A stretch of DNA of 37,787 bases from Candidatus Zixiibacteriota bacterium. Its GTDB lineage: Bacteria; Zixibacteria; MSB-5A5; GN15; FEB-12. The DNA lies in contig JAJRTA010000194.1 of NCBI GenBank assembly GCA_024278515.1, forward strand, positions 1 to 37,787, read 5' to 3'. The position numbers were made by a program, and so were the translations under genes. Positions 1 through 7,766 of the stretch are shown here, one piece after another. Position 1 is the stretch's first letter. Every line of letters begins with the position of its first letter. Below the pieces are notes generated by a model, which saw nothing but the letters and a program-made list of their open reading frames with translations, was not told where the DNA came from and did not search any database.

Positions 1-1959
1 GGCAACACTGAGGGTCAGACCATCAGCGTTAACGTCGGTAGCAGCGATCTGGCCCTGCATGTTGACATTAAATACGGCCAGACCCTTGACGAAGTAGTTG
101 CTGAACAGTACGGCGTCAGCAATTTCGTTGGAGTTGCCGTTGAGGTTAATGTCGCCGCGGGCGTCGATCGAGTCGGCGCAGACGATGTCGATTCCGCCGT
201 TGAGGAAGTCAACGAACTGAATCGGGGCCGGTTTGCCCTGGCCGCCGCCGACCAGACATTCTTCCTGGACACCGGTGTAGGTCGGGAAACCGGTGGTAGC
301 GTCTTCGATATGACCGATCATGTCAAAGTCGATGACGTAACGGGACACACCCTGAATCGAAGCCAGCGGATCGTCAGCCGGATGGTAGGCGATGCTGTTG
401 TCGGTACAGTTGGTCCAGTAGAAACGGATCGGAGCGTACTGGCACTCGAGAGTACGGTCATTGCTGACCAGGAAGTCGAGCGAGAACAGTACGGCCGGAA
501 GCGGGCTCGGGGTCAGGCAGGTCGGATGGTTGGGACCATTGTTGGTCTCGGCAATACCGACTACTTCAAGCATGCCGCTGGGGCAGGCGTTACCGCAGTT
601 GCCGTTCGGGCCAAAGCGATAGTTGAAGTATTCCCAGCCGCAATCGGTGAACGGAGCACCGGGGATAGCGGTCTGGAACTGCAGGGCGGAAGCGTCATAA
701 GCGATCATGAAATCAAAACCGCCCATGTCTTCGGAACCCTTGTTCAGAGTCACGTCAACGATCTCGTGCATACCCTGAAGAGTATTGTGGGTCTTCTCGA
801 TCTGGACCTCGTAAGGCTCAGTCGTCAGAACGTCGAACTCAACCGAGCAGGTGCTGGAAGCGTTGCCGTCGGTGGCTTCGAGAGTCACCGTGTAGAGCAC
901 GCCGCCGTCACCGGCCGGAGCAGCCGCGCCGACAGTCTCAAAGCAGACCTGTCCGCCGACCAGGGTAACGTTGCCGACCGGAGCCGGGGTAACGCTCAGA
1001 ATCGAGACGGAGGCAGGATCGCAGTCAACATCATCAACCGTGAAATCGGCACAGGCAGTGTTGCCCATTCCAACCGGAATGGTGCCGCCACAGGCGATGA
1101 CCGGAGCTTCGTTGGTGAAGTTCATGTTCAGAACAACCTGCGGGCAGTCGCCCGGGTTGTGCAGACCGTCGTTGACTTCGATTGTGGCAGTTACGGAAGC
1201 GCCGACATCAGCCAGCGTCGGAGCGTAAGAGTAAGTGCCACTGCCGTCGATCGAACCAACACCAGCAACAACGGCGAAGCTGATCGGATCGCCTTCCGGA
1301 TCTGTAGCAGCGTACTGCAATACAACGGTGTTACAGTGATCACCGGTGTAACTGGTCGGGGCAGTAGTGAATTCCGGACACTGGTTCAGGATTTCCTCGG
1401 TCAGGTAGCAGTACGGACCAGCCCAGTTCGGGGGAGTGGAACCCGGGGCGCCGAACGCCCACATCCAGGCGCCTGACGGCCGGTAGAAAGCAGAGTCGAT
1501 ACAGATCTCTTCACCATAAGGAGCGCCGGTAGCATCGATGCTGAGGTTTACAACCGGACCGTCAAAGGACGGCGGCAGACCGGGACCGGTGATAACGGAA
1601 CCACCAAAACCGATCGTGTCGGCTCCGGTACCATCCCAGTCGAACGGGTTCTCTGCCCAAATGAGGTCAAAGTTGCCCGACGGGAAAGTCGGATCGGTAG
1701 CGTAAGTGCCAACCCAGGTAAGACCGGTATTATTATAGATAACGAAACCGTTGGTCATACCTTTGACCTTATTGACAGCATCATTATTCGTGTAGTTGAA
1801 CACGAATTCAACAACAGTACCGGTATTGGCCGGAAGACCTCCGTTAGGTCCGAGACCTGTTACACTGCTGAGATAAATATCACCAGCAGGGGGTTGAGCG
1901 AAGGCCATGCCAAATGAAAGGGTCAAGAACAATGCAAGCATCAAGGAAATGCGTTTCAT
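1..1959 (-). CDS. Secreted cohesin/Ig-like/dockerin surface protein (partial, C-terminus beyond window)
   Basis: The minus frame is open from an ATG at 1959 to the window edge (653 codons, no stop), so the gene is C-terminally cut and missing from the ORF track. Residues 1-22 form a signal peptide (MKRISLMLALFLTLSFGMAFAQ). Residues about 180-390 look like two cadherin/Ig-like modules (ATDPEGDPISFAV; VDDVDCDPASV). A cohesin-like stretch begins near residue 403 (VTLNKGSEDMGGFDFMIAYD). From about residue 600 there are dockerin-type calcium loops (RGDINLNGNSNEIADAV, then DVNADG). The start is supported by AGGAG about 8 nt upstream. Codon use is strongly biased (CTG, CCG, GGC, AAC), which suggests high expression. 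Known for the families: cohesin and dockerin modules bind each other. Inferred: an abundant extracellular or cell-surface protein. The exact ligand is unknown. Confidence 0.88.
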   Translation of the reverse strand, partial: MKRISLMLALFLTLSFGMAFAQPPAGDIYLSSVTGLGPNGGLPANTGTVVEFVFNYTNNDAVNKVKGMTNGFVIYNNTGLTWVGTYATDPTFPSGNFDLIWAENPFDWDGTGADTIGFGGSVITGPGLPPSFDGPVVNLSIDATGAPYGEEICIDSAFYRPSGAWMWAFGAPGSTPPNWAGPYCYLTEEILNQCPEFTTAPTSYTGDHCNTVVLQYAATDPEGDPISFAVVAGVGSIDGSGTYSYAPTLADVGASVTATIEVNDGLHNPGDCPQVVLNMNFTNEAPVIACGGTIPVGMGNTACADFTVDDVDCDPASVSILSVTPAPVGNVTLVGGQVCFETVGAAAPAGDGGVLYTVTLEATDGNASSTCSVEFDVLTTEPYEVQIEKTHNTLQGMHEIVDVTLNKGSEDMGGFDFMIAYDASALQFQTAIPGAPFTDCGWEYFNYRFGPNGNCGNACPSGMLEVVGIAETNNGPNHPTCLTPSPLPAVLFSLDFLVSNDRTLECQYAPIRFYWTNCTDNSIAYHPADDPLASIQGVSRYVIDFDMIGHIEDATTGFPTYTGVQEECLVGGGQGKPAPIQFVDFLNGGIDIVCADSIDARGDINLNGNSNEIADAVLFSNYFVKGLAVFNVNMQGQIAATDVNADGLTLSVA

Positions 1960-2135
1960 TTTGTTCTCCTAATTACTTCGTTAGCAAATAACATGAGTTG
2001 TACGTTTATCGGATTCAAACTCCCCCCTCGCGTCACCACGAAACAGTCAGCGGACGAGAGCCACCTAGTCCTGAAACCGTCATTAGCGACCTGGGATAGA
2101 ATCTGATAACGTCCTTTCATTTGAGCGTGTGTCAT
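1956..2135 (-). CDS. Possible 59-codon upstream ORF, translationally coupled (speculative)
   Basis: An open frame from ATG at 2135 (alternative ATG at 2120) ends in a TGA that overlaps the ATG of the downstream surface-protein gene (ATGA overlap). An AGAGG lies about 9 nt upstream of the first ATG. The predicted peptide begins MTHAQMKGRYQ and has no recognised domain. Codon use (AGG, AGA, CTA, ATA, GGG) is unlike the optimised neighbour, and a 60-codon open frame is not rare by chance. It also overlaps the structured leader element. It could be a coupling leader peptide or a fortuitous frame. Confidence 0.2.
   Translation of the reverse strand: MTHAQMKGRYQILSQVANDGFRTRWLSSADCFVVTRGGSLNPINVQLMLFANEVIRRTK
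2011..2078 (-). promoter_or_regulatory. Candidate structured leader element A
   Basis: On the minus strand this segment starts with GGTTTCA and ends with TGAATCC, which pair with one mismatch. Between them lie GGAC...GTCC around GGTGGCTC, then CGCTG and TTTCGTGG. The same order of blocks occurs at 3637-3692 before the next dockerin gene. Here the element ends 52 nt before the start codon, there 55 nt. I infer a conserved cis-acting RNA. It matches no riboswitch class I could recall with confidence. Confidence 0.45.
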
Positions 2136-2202
2136 AAAATAGTACCTCTTTTAAGAGTCCTCCTTTCTCATCTTTACTTTAATAGGTTAAGGGTTATGAC
2201 CG

Positions 2203-2220
2203 TCCCGCCCGAGAGCGGGA
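2203..2220 (-). terminator. Short hairpin downstream of the 2266-3582 gene (weak terminator candidate)
   Basis: TCCCGC and GCGGGA form a perfect 6-bp inverted repeat with a 6-nt loop, about 46 nt past the stop codon of the upstream dockerin gene. No T-tract follows on the minus strand, so intrinsic termination is doubtful. It may be a processing or stabilising hairpin. Confidence 0.25.
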
Positions 2221-2265
2221 GCGGCCTGTTTCTTGTATCTGTTTTCTTTTTTTCATCAAGTCAAA

Positions 2266-3582
2266 CTACGGACATGTTGCGCACGGTTCCGGACCGCCCA
2301 GGAACATGAAATCAACCAGATAGACCAGGTCCGAAATATCTATATCCCCGTTACAATCTGCCATATCGGCCAGCCAGAACGGATCGGGCGGGGGGCCGCC
2401 GACAAACATATAATCAACCATATAAACCATATCAGAAATATCAGGCGGCCAGTCGCCGGAATTGTTTACATCACCGCAAATACCAAGAGGACAGGGGTCG
2501 GGTGCGGTGCAATCGGAACCTACGGTCCACTTGCTGTTTGGCAAAGTGTCACAGGCCCACTGGATGTTCAAGGCACATGCAACCGGGTCCGGGTCGCCAT
2601 AGCAACAGCGGCCTTCCGGAGGCGGTTCGATACTTAAAGATCCGTTAACCAGCCAGACATTGGCCGTGTCAATATACGAGACGGTATCCACGCCTATCTC
2701 CATCGAGTCGGCAGGCGGTGTCGATACCCGTTTCCAGGTCAGACAGGTATTACCGGCCCACAGTTCGCAGAGCCAGTAGTTGGTGTCGGGCACTTCCGCC
2801 TGAAGAATCCCGATCGAGGAGCCGTCCGGCCGCGCAAAGTTGAAGTGAGCGAGGAAATTCGACTGGATCATCATGTTTACGGAGCGATCGGACAAAGTAT
2901 CGGGGATATCAAGGACATCGGCCAGAAGCTTGATCAGCAAACCGCCCTGCTGCGGGGCAATTCCGGGAGTTGTAGGAGGTTCCGGCAATTCGGCGATACC
3001 GGCGACATTAAGATCATAGCCGTAACCGGAAAGCGATCGGGCGTCAACCCATTCCCAGTTTTCGATCAGAGTCCCGGAGACATCGAAACTGCCGACCAGA
3101 GCTTCGTTGGTATCGACATGAAACCAGTCCCACTCGGCCGGATGCGCCCAATCGTGAGTCGAGTCGGCCGGCACCATGGTGGAATCGGTACAAACCGACC
3201 CCTGCCAGACATCACAACGCCAGTAGATGGAATCACCGGTGACGTGAATAGAGTCAACACAGGAGTCGACAACGACCGGATCATACCCGAGACAGAGCCA
3301 GCGAGTAGTGTCGATCGTGGTGTCAACATTAGTCTGGAAAATGAGAATATCCGGTCGGTCCAGTTGCAACCAGATATTGAAACCGGCAACCGTGTCATGG
3401 TAATTGGACAGGTACACTGATATCACCGTATTCTGGGCTCCGGATACGGCGGTAGTGTCACCAACCTGCACAATGAGGTCGGGCAACTGGCCGTAAACCG
3501 TCCCGGCGGTTATCAGAACCACCATAACCACAACTTTGAGCGTCACACTGAAGATTCCGGTAAAGGTCCTTCCGAGAGTCAT
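2266..3582 (-). CDS. Secreted cohesin-dockerin protein
   Basis: This 438-residue protein has an N-terminal signal/anchor (hydrophobic residues about 12-30, ending TVYGQ). A cohesin-like beta-sandwich follows (VGDTTAVSGAQNTVISVYLSN...VAGFNIWLQLD), then a second beta-rich region. The C-terminus is a two-repeat dockerin: CGDVNNSGD...ISDMVYMVDYMF and DCNGDIDISDLVYLVDFMF, each with the calcium loop and a hydrophobic helix. The ATG has a strong AGGAGG 6 nt upstream. A near-consensus promoter about 310 bp upstream predicts a long leader carrying leader element B. Cohesins and dockerins are known partners in cellulosomes and in other extracellular assemblies; here a role in surface assembly is inferred. 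No catalytic domain is visible, so it is probably structural. Confidence 0.88.
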   Translation of the reverse strand: MTLGRTFTGIFSVTLKVVVMVVLITAGTVYGQLPDLIVQVGDTTAVSGAQNTVISVYLSNYHDTVAGFNIWLQLDRPDILIFQTNVDTTIDTTRWLCLGYDPVVVDSCVDSIHVTGDSIYWRCDVWQGSVCTDSTMVPADSTHDWAHPAEWDWFHVDTNEALVGSFDVSGTLIENWEWVDARSLSGYGYDLNVAGIAELPEPPTTPGIAPQQGGLLIKLLADVLDIPDTLSDRSVNMMIQSNFLAHFNFARPDGSSIGILQAEVPDTNYWLCELWAGNTCLTWKRVSTPPADSMEIGVDTVSYIDTANVWLVNGSLSIEPPPEGRCCYGDPDPVACALNIQWACDTLPNSKWTVGSDCTAPDPCPLGICGDVNNSGDWPPDISDMVYMVDYMFVGGPPPDPFWLADMADCNGDIDISDLVYLVDFMFLGGPEPCATCP

Positions 3583-3636
3583 TCAATCCTCCTAATCGAG
3601 ATTCGGTCTACCTACGTCTGCTAAACCCTTAACCAA

Positions 3637-3692
3637 GGTTCAATAGGAGCACTCCCGTAAACAGCGTTGCCGGAGCCACCGGTACTGAACAC
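3637..3692 (-). promoter_or_regulatory. Candidate structured leader element B
   Basis: On the minus strand GTTCA at the 5' edge pairs with TGAAC at the 3' edge. Inside are CCGG-TGGCT-CCGG and then CGCTG, TTTACGGG and GGGAGTGCTCC. Blocks TTCAGnAC, GGTGGCTC, CGCTG, TTT and GAGT align in order with element A at 2011-2078. It ends 55 nt before the start codon, inside the predicted long leader. The indels relative to A break any shared reading frame, which favours an RNA structure over a conserved peptide. Confidence 0.45.
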
Positions 3693-3776
3693 ACCCGTTC
3701 AAGAGTGACTCGCCTTCTTGATTTTGACATTCTTCGAAGCAGTTAATTCCGTTAAGTAAGTCTGCTTGTATACCAC

Positions 3777-3798
3777 GTACTGAAAAAAGTTTCAGTAC
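3777..3798 (-). repeat. Perfect 9-bp inverted repeat in the long leader
   Basis: GTACTGAAA and TTTCAGTAC flank a 4-nt loop. The hairpin lies about 85 nt after the predicted transcription start of the 2266-3582 gene. A palindrome AAGTACTT (about 3807) and a further TTCAGTACTTT (about 3938) repeat the GTACT core nearby. It may be an RNA hairpin or a dimeric repressor site. Confidence 0.5.
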
Positions 3799-3888
3799 AT
3801 TCTTTGAAGTACTTGAACAGCTATTACTCGGAAAGAGATTGGACCCCTAAGGAGTCATTCTGTGCATGTCGTCCATCGTCCGAGGCCT

Positions 3889-3917
3889 AATATAGGCACA
3901 GTCGCTCGATATGTCAA
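3889..3917 (-). promoter_or_regulatory. Sigma-70-type promoter for the cohesin-dockerin gene
   Basis: On the minus strand TTGACA (3917-3912) is followed by exactly 17 nt and TATATT (3894-3889): a perfect -35 and 5/6 -10. Transcription would start near 3882, giving a leader of about 300 nt before the ATG at 3582. No other gene lies between. Confidence 0.7.
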
Positions 3918-4213
3918 GGGCAAAAAGGCAAGTTTTTCAGTACTTTTTCTGTTTCGCAAATGCTCCTTTTTCGGCAAGAGGTTTTGATCCAAAATTACAT
4001 ATAACATAACGGGCGGTTTCACCCGCTTCGACAAGCGGTATAAACCGTTTCACCCCTTACAATTTGTATCGGAATTTTCGTGAATTCCTTGCCCGTATAT
4101 GAGTTAAGAAGATCGTGCCGGTTTCGGAACGGGCACAGACGGCAAAAGTTCGGCCTGTTCCGTTATTATTACTGAAGTTATCACAAGGCTTTAACGGCTC
4201 TTTGACAAAGCAG
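3918..4213. other. Intergenic stretch without recognised features
   Basis: Between the promoter at 3889-3917 and the lipoprotein terminator at 4214-4252 I see no ORF with a plausible ribosome binding site and no strong hairpin. The sequence is moderately AT-rich. Confidence 0.5.
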
Positions 4214-4252
4214 GCAAAAAACCGGCCGCAGGCTTATAGCCGCGGCCGGTTC
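4214..4252 (-). terminator. Rho-independent terminator after the lipoprotein gene
   Basis: On the minus strand AACCGGCCGC...GCGGCCGGTT forms a GC-rich stem with an inner GGCT/AGCC pairing, followed immediately by a T-run (forward AAAAAA at 4216-4221). It lies about 20 nt past the stop codon of the 4272-5225 gene. Confidence 0.88.
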
Positions 4253-4271
4253 GCTATATAAAAACAGCCGT

Positions 4272-5225
4272 CTATTTCCTGGTCCAGCCGGAGGCGGCCA
4301 TCGTTCCCCCGTCTGAGCATGGTTCGGTTGCCGTCCAGGAAACGGCGCCGCTGGTAAAAGTAAACGTGACCGTTCCCTGGCCTTCGTTGACGGTCGCGGT
4401 CACGGTCCAGCTGCTGTTGATATTAAGCGTAGCATCGGCATTGGACCCCATGCCGGTGCATGTGGCGGCAATGGTGCTGGTTGATGTGATAGTCCCGGAC
4501 TCCGGGCAACCGGTGTTGCTGTTTGTGCTGAATACGACATCGGTTACTGTCAGATTCTGACTAACAGATACGTCACAGGCATTCCACTCCCGGTTTTCTC
4601 CAGAGTGAAGCGTATCCTGCGTGTCGCCGTTTACGGTAAGAATGGTGTCGGCTCCCACGTACTCCAGTCCCATGCCTATATCCTGGTGGGTCATACCGTA
4701 AATGCTGTCACGGTTCAGTTCCCAGTTTACATGAGCGCGTTCATAAAGATATTCAATCACTGTTTGATCGGTGGGATACTGCACCGGCAGTCCACCCGAG
4801 ATAATCTTGATCGAATCCCATCCGTTGACTAAGACGGTGTCGAAATACTCCGTCTGACCTTCGAAATAATGTTCGGTCGCTTTGGCGTAAAAGTTGAAAA
4901 TATGCCAGCCTTCGCTGTACCCCACGTAACCTGCGCTGTCAATCACAATCACCTCATCATCGGCGCCAAGAGCCAGCGAAGTTTCGGAGAACTTCGGAGC
5001 GGCCGCGCCCGGAATGGAATCCATCAACTTCCACGACAAAGTGATACCGCTCATCGGCGTAGACAAAATGTCCTCGGTCAGCATCTGTTGAACGAAGGAT
5101 GAATCTTCCTCATTCAGGGTCGACTGGTTGTTGCCGGTCACTTTCGAATCCTCTTCGCAGCCGAACATGAATGCGGCCGCGAAGGCCATAAAAACGGCAA
5201 GCGACAGAATGATCAGCTTTTTCAT
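4272..5225 (-). CDS. Uncharacterised lipoprotein
   Basis: The protein starts MKKLIILSLAVFMAFAAAFMFGC, a lipoprotein signal peptide with the acceptor Cys at residue 23, followed by an acidic, Ser/Asn-rich linker (EEDSKVTGNN). The ORF track begins three codons earlier at a GTG. I prefer the ATG at 5225 because AGGTGA sits 5 nt before it. The C-terminal third is Thr/Ser-rich and beta-like (TSTSTIAATCTG, SSWTVTATVNEGQGTVTFTF) with a few Cys. I recognise no family. Inferred: anchored to a membrane with a beta-rich exposed domain. A strong terminator follows, so it is probably monocistronic. Confidence 0.82.
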   Translation of the reverse strand: MKKLIILSLAVFMAFAAAFMFGCEEDSKVTGNNQSTLNEEDSSFVQQMLTEDILSTPMSGITLSWKLMDSIPGAAAPKFSETSLALGADDEVIVIDSAGYVGYSEGWHIFNFYAKATEHYFEGQTEYFDTVLVNGWDSIKIISGGLPVQYPTDQTVIEYLYERAHVNWELNRDSIYGMTHQDIGMGLEYVGADTILTVNGDTQDTLHSGENREWNACDVSVSQNLTVTDVVFSTNSNTGCPESGTITSTSTIAATCTGMGSNADATLNINSSWTVTATVNEGQGTVTFTFTSGAVSWTATEPCSDGGTMAASGWTRK

Positions 5226-5342
5226 TACGATCACCTCACGATTTACTGTTTATAGTCTCGTTTAGTTAATTAGGTCGGTTTATAAATCACATCTATTAAT
5301 GATTAATGCTTTATATCAAGCGGTCCCGGAGACATCAAGCGC

Positions 5343-6548
5343 TCAGGTACTTGCCTGCGGGCCGCCGTAAAGTCCGATATGGGAACGGGAACCATCGATG
5401 TTATAGATAGTGGAATCCCCGCCATGGACAGCCGGTGAGCTGTCCTGAACATGAAAATCACCCGGGCCGATGAAAAGCGGATCGATATTGAGATTGCCGT
5501 TGATGTCGGTCTGGTCCCAGATATCCCGGTATTCTCCTTCTTTGTTATTGAAGACGATATTGTTGGAGAACTGCCATTTGGCCCAGTCGCCGTAGTTCCA
5601 CACCCCGACACATGGACAGACCCATTGATCCCGCCAGCCGTTCTCGGTAATGATATTGTTAACGATCCGCCCCCGGCTCTCCGTCGACCACGGGGCCACT
5701 CCGCAATTGCCGTTGTAATGCACGACATTGTTGGTGATATCCATGAATGCCTGCCCGGTGGCGATAATTCCCCAGCCGAGATTATCATGCACCAGATTGT
5801 TGCGGGCAATAACCCAGGAGGTCCCGAACGCTCCGATCCCTTTCCAGTAGCCGGTGACCTCGTTGCGGTAAGCCACACAAGTGGCGTCCCATGTCACGCC
5901 GATCCCGGCCCCGCGCCCGCCCTTGATCAGGCAGTCCATCACGGTTGCGCAGGCTCCGCGGTAAAGGGCGACACCGTCCCAGCCGTTGTTGACAAGATTG
6001 CAGTTGGTGATGGTCAGGTTCGCTCCCTCTCGTCCGAAAACCCCGCCGATGCCTACCACTACGGAATCGATGCGATGGTCGTTGTCGATGATTTCCAGGT
6101 TTTCAAGAAACACGTTAGAGCGCCGCACGACTATCGCCGCGTCGGTGGCGTTACCGTCGGGATCACGTCGTCCGCCGCTGACAGTCAGGTTGATCAGACT
6201 GGTCACCGGGGAGTCTTCGATATAGATGCCGTAACCGGCGTTGGTCATCAGGCGGGTGCGATGTCTATCCTCCCCGATAATAATCAGCGATTTTCCTTTG
6301 ATCACAAACCCGGTAGTGGCCTCTACCGGAGTATGAGGATCGGGGCAGTTGCCGCAGAGCGGATCCTCGAAATCCGACGGGCGGGCCTCGAACGTTTTCG
6401 CTCCCAGAACAAGCGTGTCGCCATCGGAAGCGTAGTCGATCACCGACTGGAGATTGTCGCCTCGAACGACGGTCAACGTGGCCGCCTTCAGACCGCCGAC
6501 ACTAAACAACAACACAATAAAACAAAAAACTGTCAGCTTTACTCTCAT
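5343..6548 (-). CDS. Secreted right-handed parallel beta-helix repeat protein
   Basis: This 401-residue protein has a signal peptide (MRVKLTVFCFIVLLFSVGGLKAA). It then shows the usual start of beta-helix proteins (LQSVIDYASDGDTLVLGAKTF) and many short coils with Asn turns (NLTVSGG, NLEIIDND, NCNLVNNGWDGVALY, NNLVHDNLGWGII, NNVVHYNGNCGV, NNIVFNNKEGEY). This is the NosD/pectate-lyase-like periplasmic copper-binding repeat pattern. Such folds occur in polysaccharide lyases and surface adhesins; no lyase active site can be assigned by eye. The ORF track starts 16 codons upstream at 6596, where GAGG precedes the ATG. I chose 6548 because it gives a clean signal peptide, but the longer start remains possible. 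Confidence 0.82.
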   Translation of the reverse strand: MRVKLTVFCFIVLLFSVGGLKAATLTVVRGDNLQSVIDYASDGDTLVLGAKTFEARPSDFEDPLCGNCPDPHTPVEATTGFVIKGKSLIIIGEDRHRTRLMTNAGYGIYIEDSPVTSLINLTVSGGRRDPDGNATDAAIVVRRSNVFLENLEIIDNDHRIDSVVVGIGGVFGREGANLTITNCNLVNNGWDGVALYRGACATVMDCLIKGGRGAGIGVTWDATCVAYRNEVTGYWKGIGAFGTSWVIARNNLVHDNLGWGIIATGQAFMDITNNVVHYNGNCGVAPWSTESRGRIVNNIITENGWRDQWVCPCVGVWNYGDWAKWQFSNNIVFNNKEGEYRDIWDQTDINGNLNIDPLFIGPGDFHVQDSSPAVHGGDSTIYNIDGSRSHIGLYGGPQAST

Positions 6549-6653
6549 GATGAGAAATGAATCCAAATCGTCAGGTGCAGGCAACAACAATATCATCCTT
6601 GCCTCGTCTGCTGACCTGTTTTATAATCAGCCGTCACCAAACGATCAGGGTCA

Positions 6654-7766
6654 ATGATGCAGATTCAGCGAACCGCCGCCATTCTTCTGTCACAACAGCC
6701 GATGCGTCCCTGCGGTCGGGATGAATGGGTGCGCGGGACTCGTAACGCCGTAATGTGGGTCAAGGCAAACTCGATGATCCTGCGTAGCTCAGCGGGTATG
6801 CAAACCTGGGACCTGATAACGGCTCTGGCCTCACATGAAAAACTACCCATGGAGCTTTTGATTCCGGCATCTTCCGAAGACGATTACTATCGAATCCGGC
6901 GCGATACGGTTGAACAGTTCGGTCTTGATGTATCCGTCACGACATTCCGTCCCCTCATTCCTGATCCCGATGAAGAATATGACAAAGCTAAATTCATGCG
7001 GGAGCGGGACCGCTTGATCGGGCTGAACTCGGATGTGATCATCCCGATTTCAATTCGTAAAGACGGCGTTATGGCCGGGATAATACAAAACGCCGAACAA
7101 AGCGGCAAACCGATCATCAACAGCTGGCGGGTGAAATACCGAAGACGGGAGGAATCACTCGGTTATACTATTAATGAAGGGGAATTGACCGACCAGGCGC
7201 TTTCTTTCGATGAGGATTACATTATCCACTGGACCCGAGCCGCCAACGGACCCTGGCCGACCGAGCGGGCGACAGACTACTACCGGGATATCATACGCTC
7301 TCAGAGCTTCCCCCGAAGCGGGTTTGACACCCTCATTAATATAGTCAGACGAAAGAAGATCATCGCTTCAACCGGTCACATGCCGGATAATAAACCATGC
7401 GTCTGCTTCTCCGCACTGACCCCGCGGCAACTTCTTCCCTTAATCCGCTGGCGTCAAAGATACCGCCGGATGTCTTTCGAACCTTACGGTATCGGCATCA
7501 AACGGAACACGGCACTTCAGGTGGGCGTCAAGCCGGTCATCTATTATGAGAACAGCGAAGGACGACCGTCCGGCGTGGAACCCTGGCGGACCCAATCAAG
7601 CGGCGTGAAATCCGACTGGCGGCAGGAAAAGGAATACCGGCATCTTAACGATCTGGACCTGGCTGAGATAGCAAAGGAGGAGCTCATCTGTTTTTGTCGG
7701 ACCGGCGAGGAAGCCAACAACCTGCAAAACGCTTTCGGAATAAGAACTGTCGGCTTGACCGACTGA
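6654..7766 (+). CDS. Unrecognised two-part protein (possible nucleotide/ligand-sensing accessory protein)
   Basis: 370 residues with no signal peptide or membrane segment, so probably cytoplasmic. Residues about 35-150 alternate strands and helices like a Rossmann/SLOG-type fold (MILRSSAGMQTWDLITALAS...NSDVIIPISIRKDGVMAGIIQNAEQSGKPIIN). The C-terminal part has PCVCFSALTP, FEPYGIGI, KPVIYY and DWRQEKEYRHLNDLDL, a layout recalling DUF2971-like proteins with a terminal W-x2-E-x-E-[YW]-R motif. This comparison is from memory and weak. AGGG lies just before the ATG. The gene is transcribed divergently from the beta-helix gene, and its stop codon coincides with the point where the neighbouring surface gene loses its family resemblance. 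That suggests arrival by recombination. Function unknown. Confidence 0.8.
   Translation: MMQIQRTAAILLSQQPMRPCGRDEWVRGTRNAVMWVKANSMILRSSAGMQTWDLITALASHEKLPMELLIPASSEDDYYRIRRDTVEQFGLDVSVTTFRPLIPDPDEEYDKAKFMRERDRLIGLNSDVIIPISIRKDGVMAGIIQNAEQSGKPIINSWRVKYRRREESLGYTINEGELTDQALSFDEDYIIHWTRAANGPWPTERATDYYRDIIRSQSFPRSGFDTLINIVRRKKIIASTGHMPDNKPCVCFSALTPRQLLPLIRWRQRYRRMSFEPYGIGIKRNTALQVGVKPVIYYENSEGRPSGVEPWRTQSSGVKSDWRQEKEYRHLNDLDLAEIAKEELICFCRTGEEANNLQNAFGIRTVGLTD

Noticed and set aside
310-1476. 388-codon plus-strand ORF and other long plus ORFs in 1-6.5 kb
   Set aside because: Antisense shadows of the minus-strand surface genes; their translations lack domain structure, while the minus frames have signal peptides, dockerins and Shine-Dalgarno sites.
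2041-2080. Plus-strand resemblance to a c-di-GMP-I or cobalamin riboswitch core (AGAGCCACC...CCTGAAACC)
   Set aside because: Only partial similarity, key conserved blocks missing, and no plus-strand gene downstream. The minus orientation fits the leader position in both copies.
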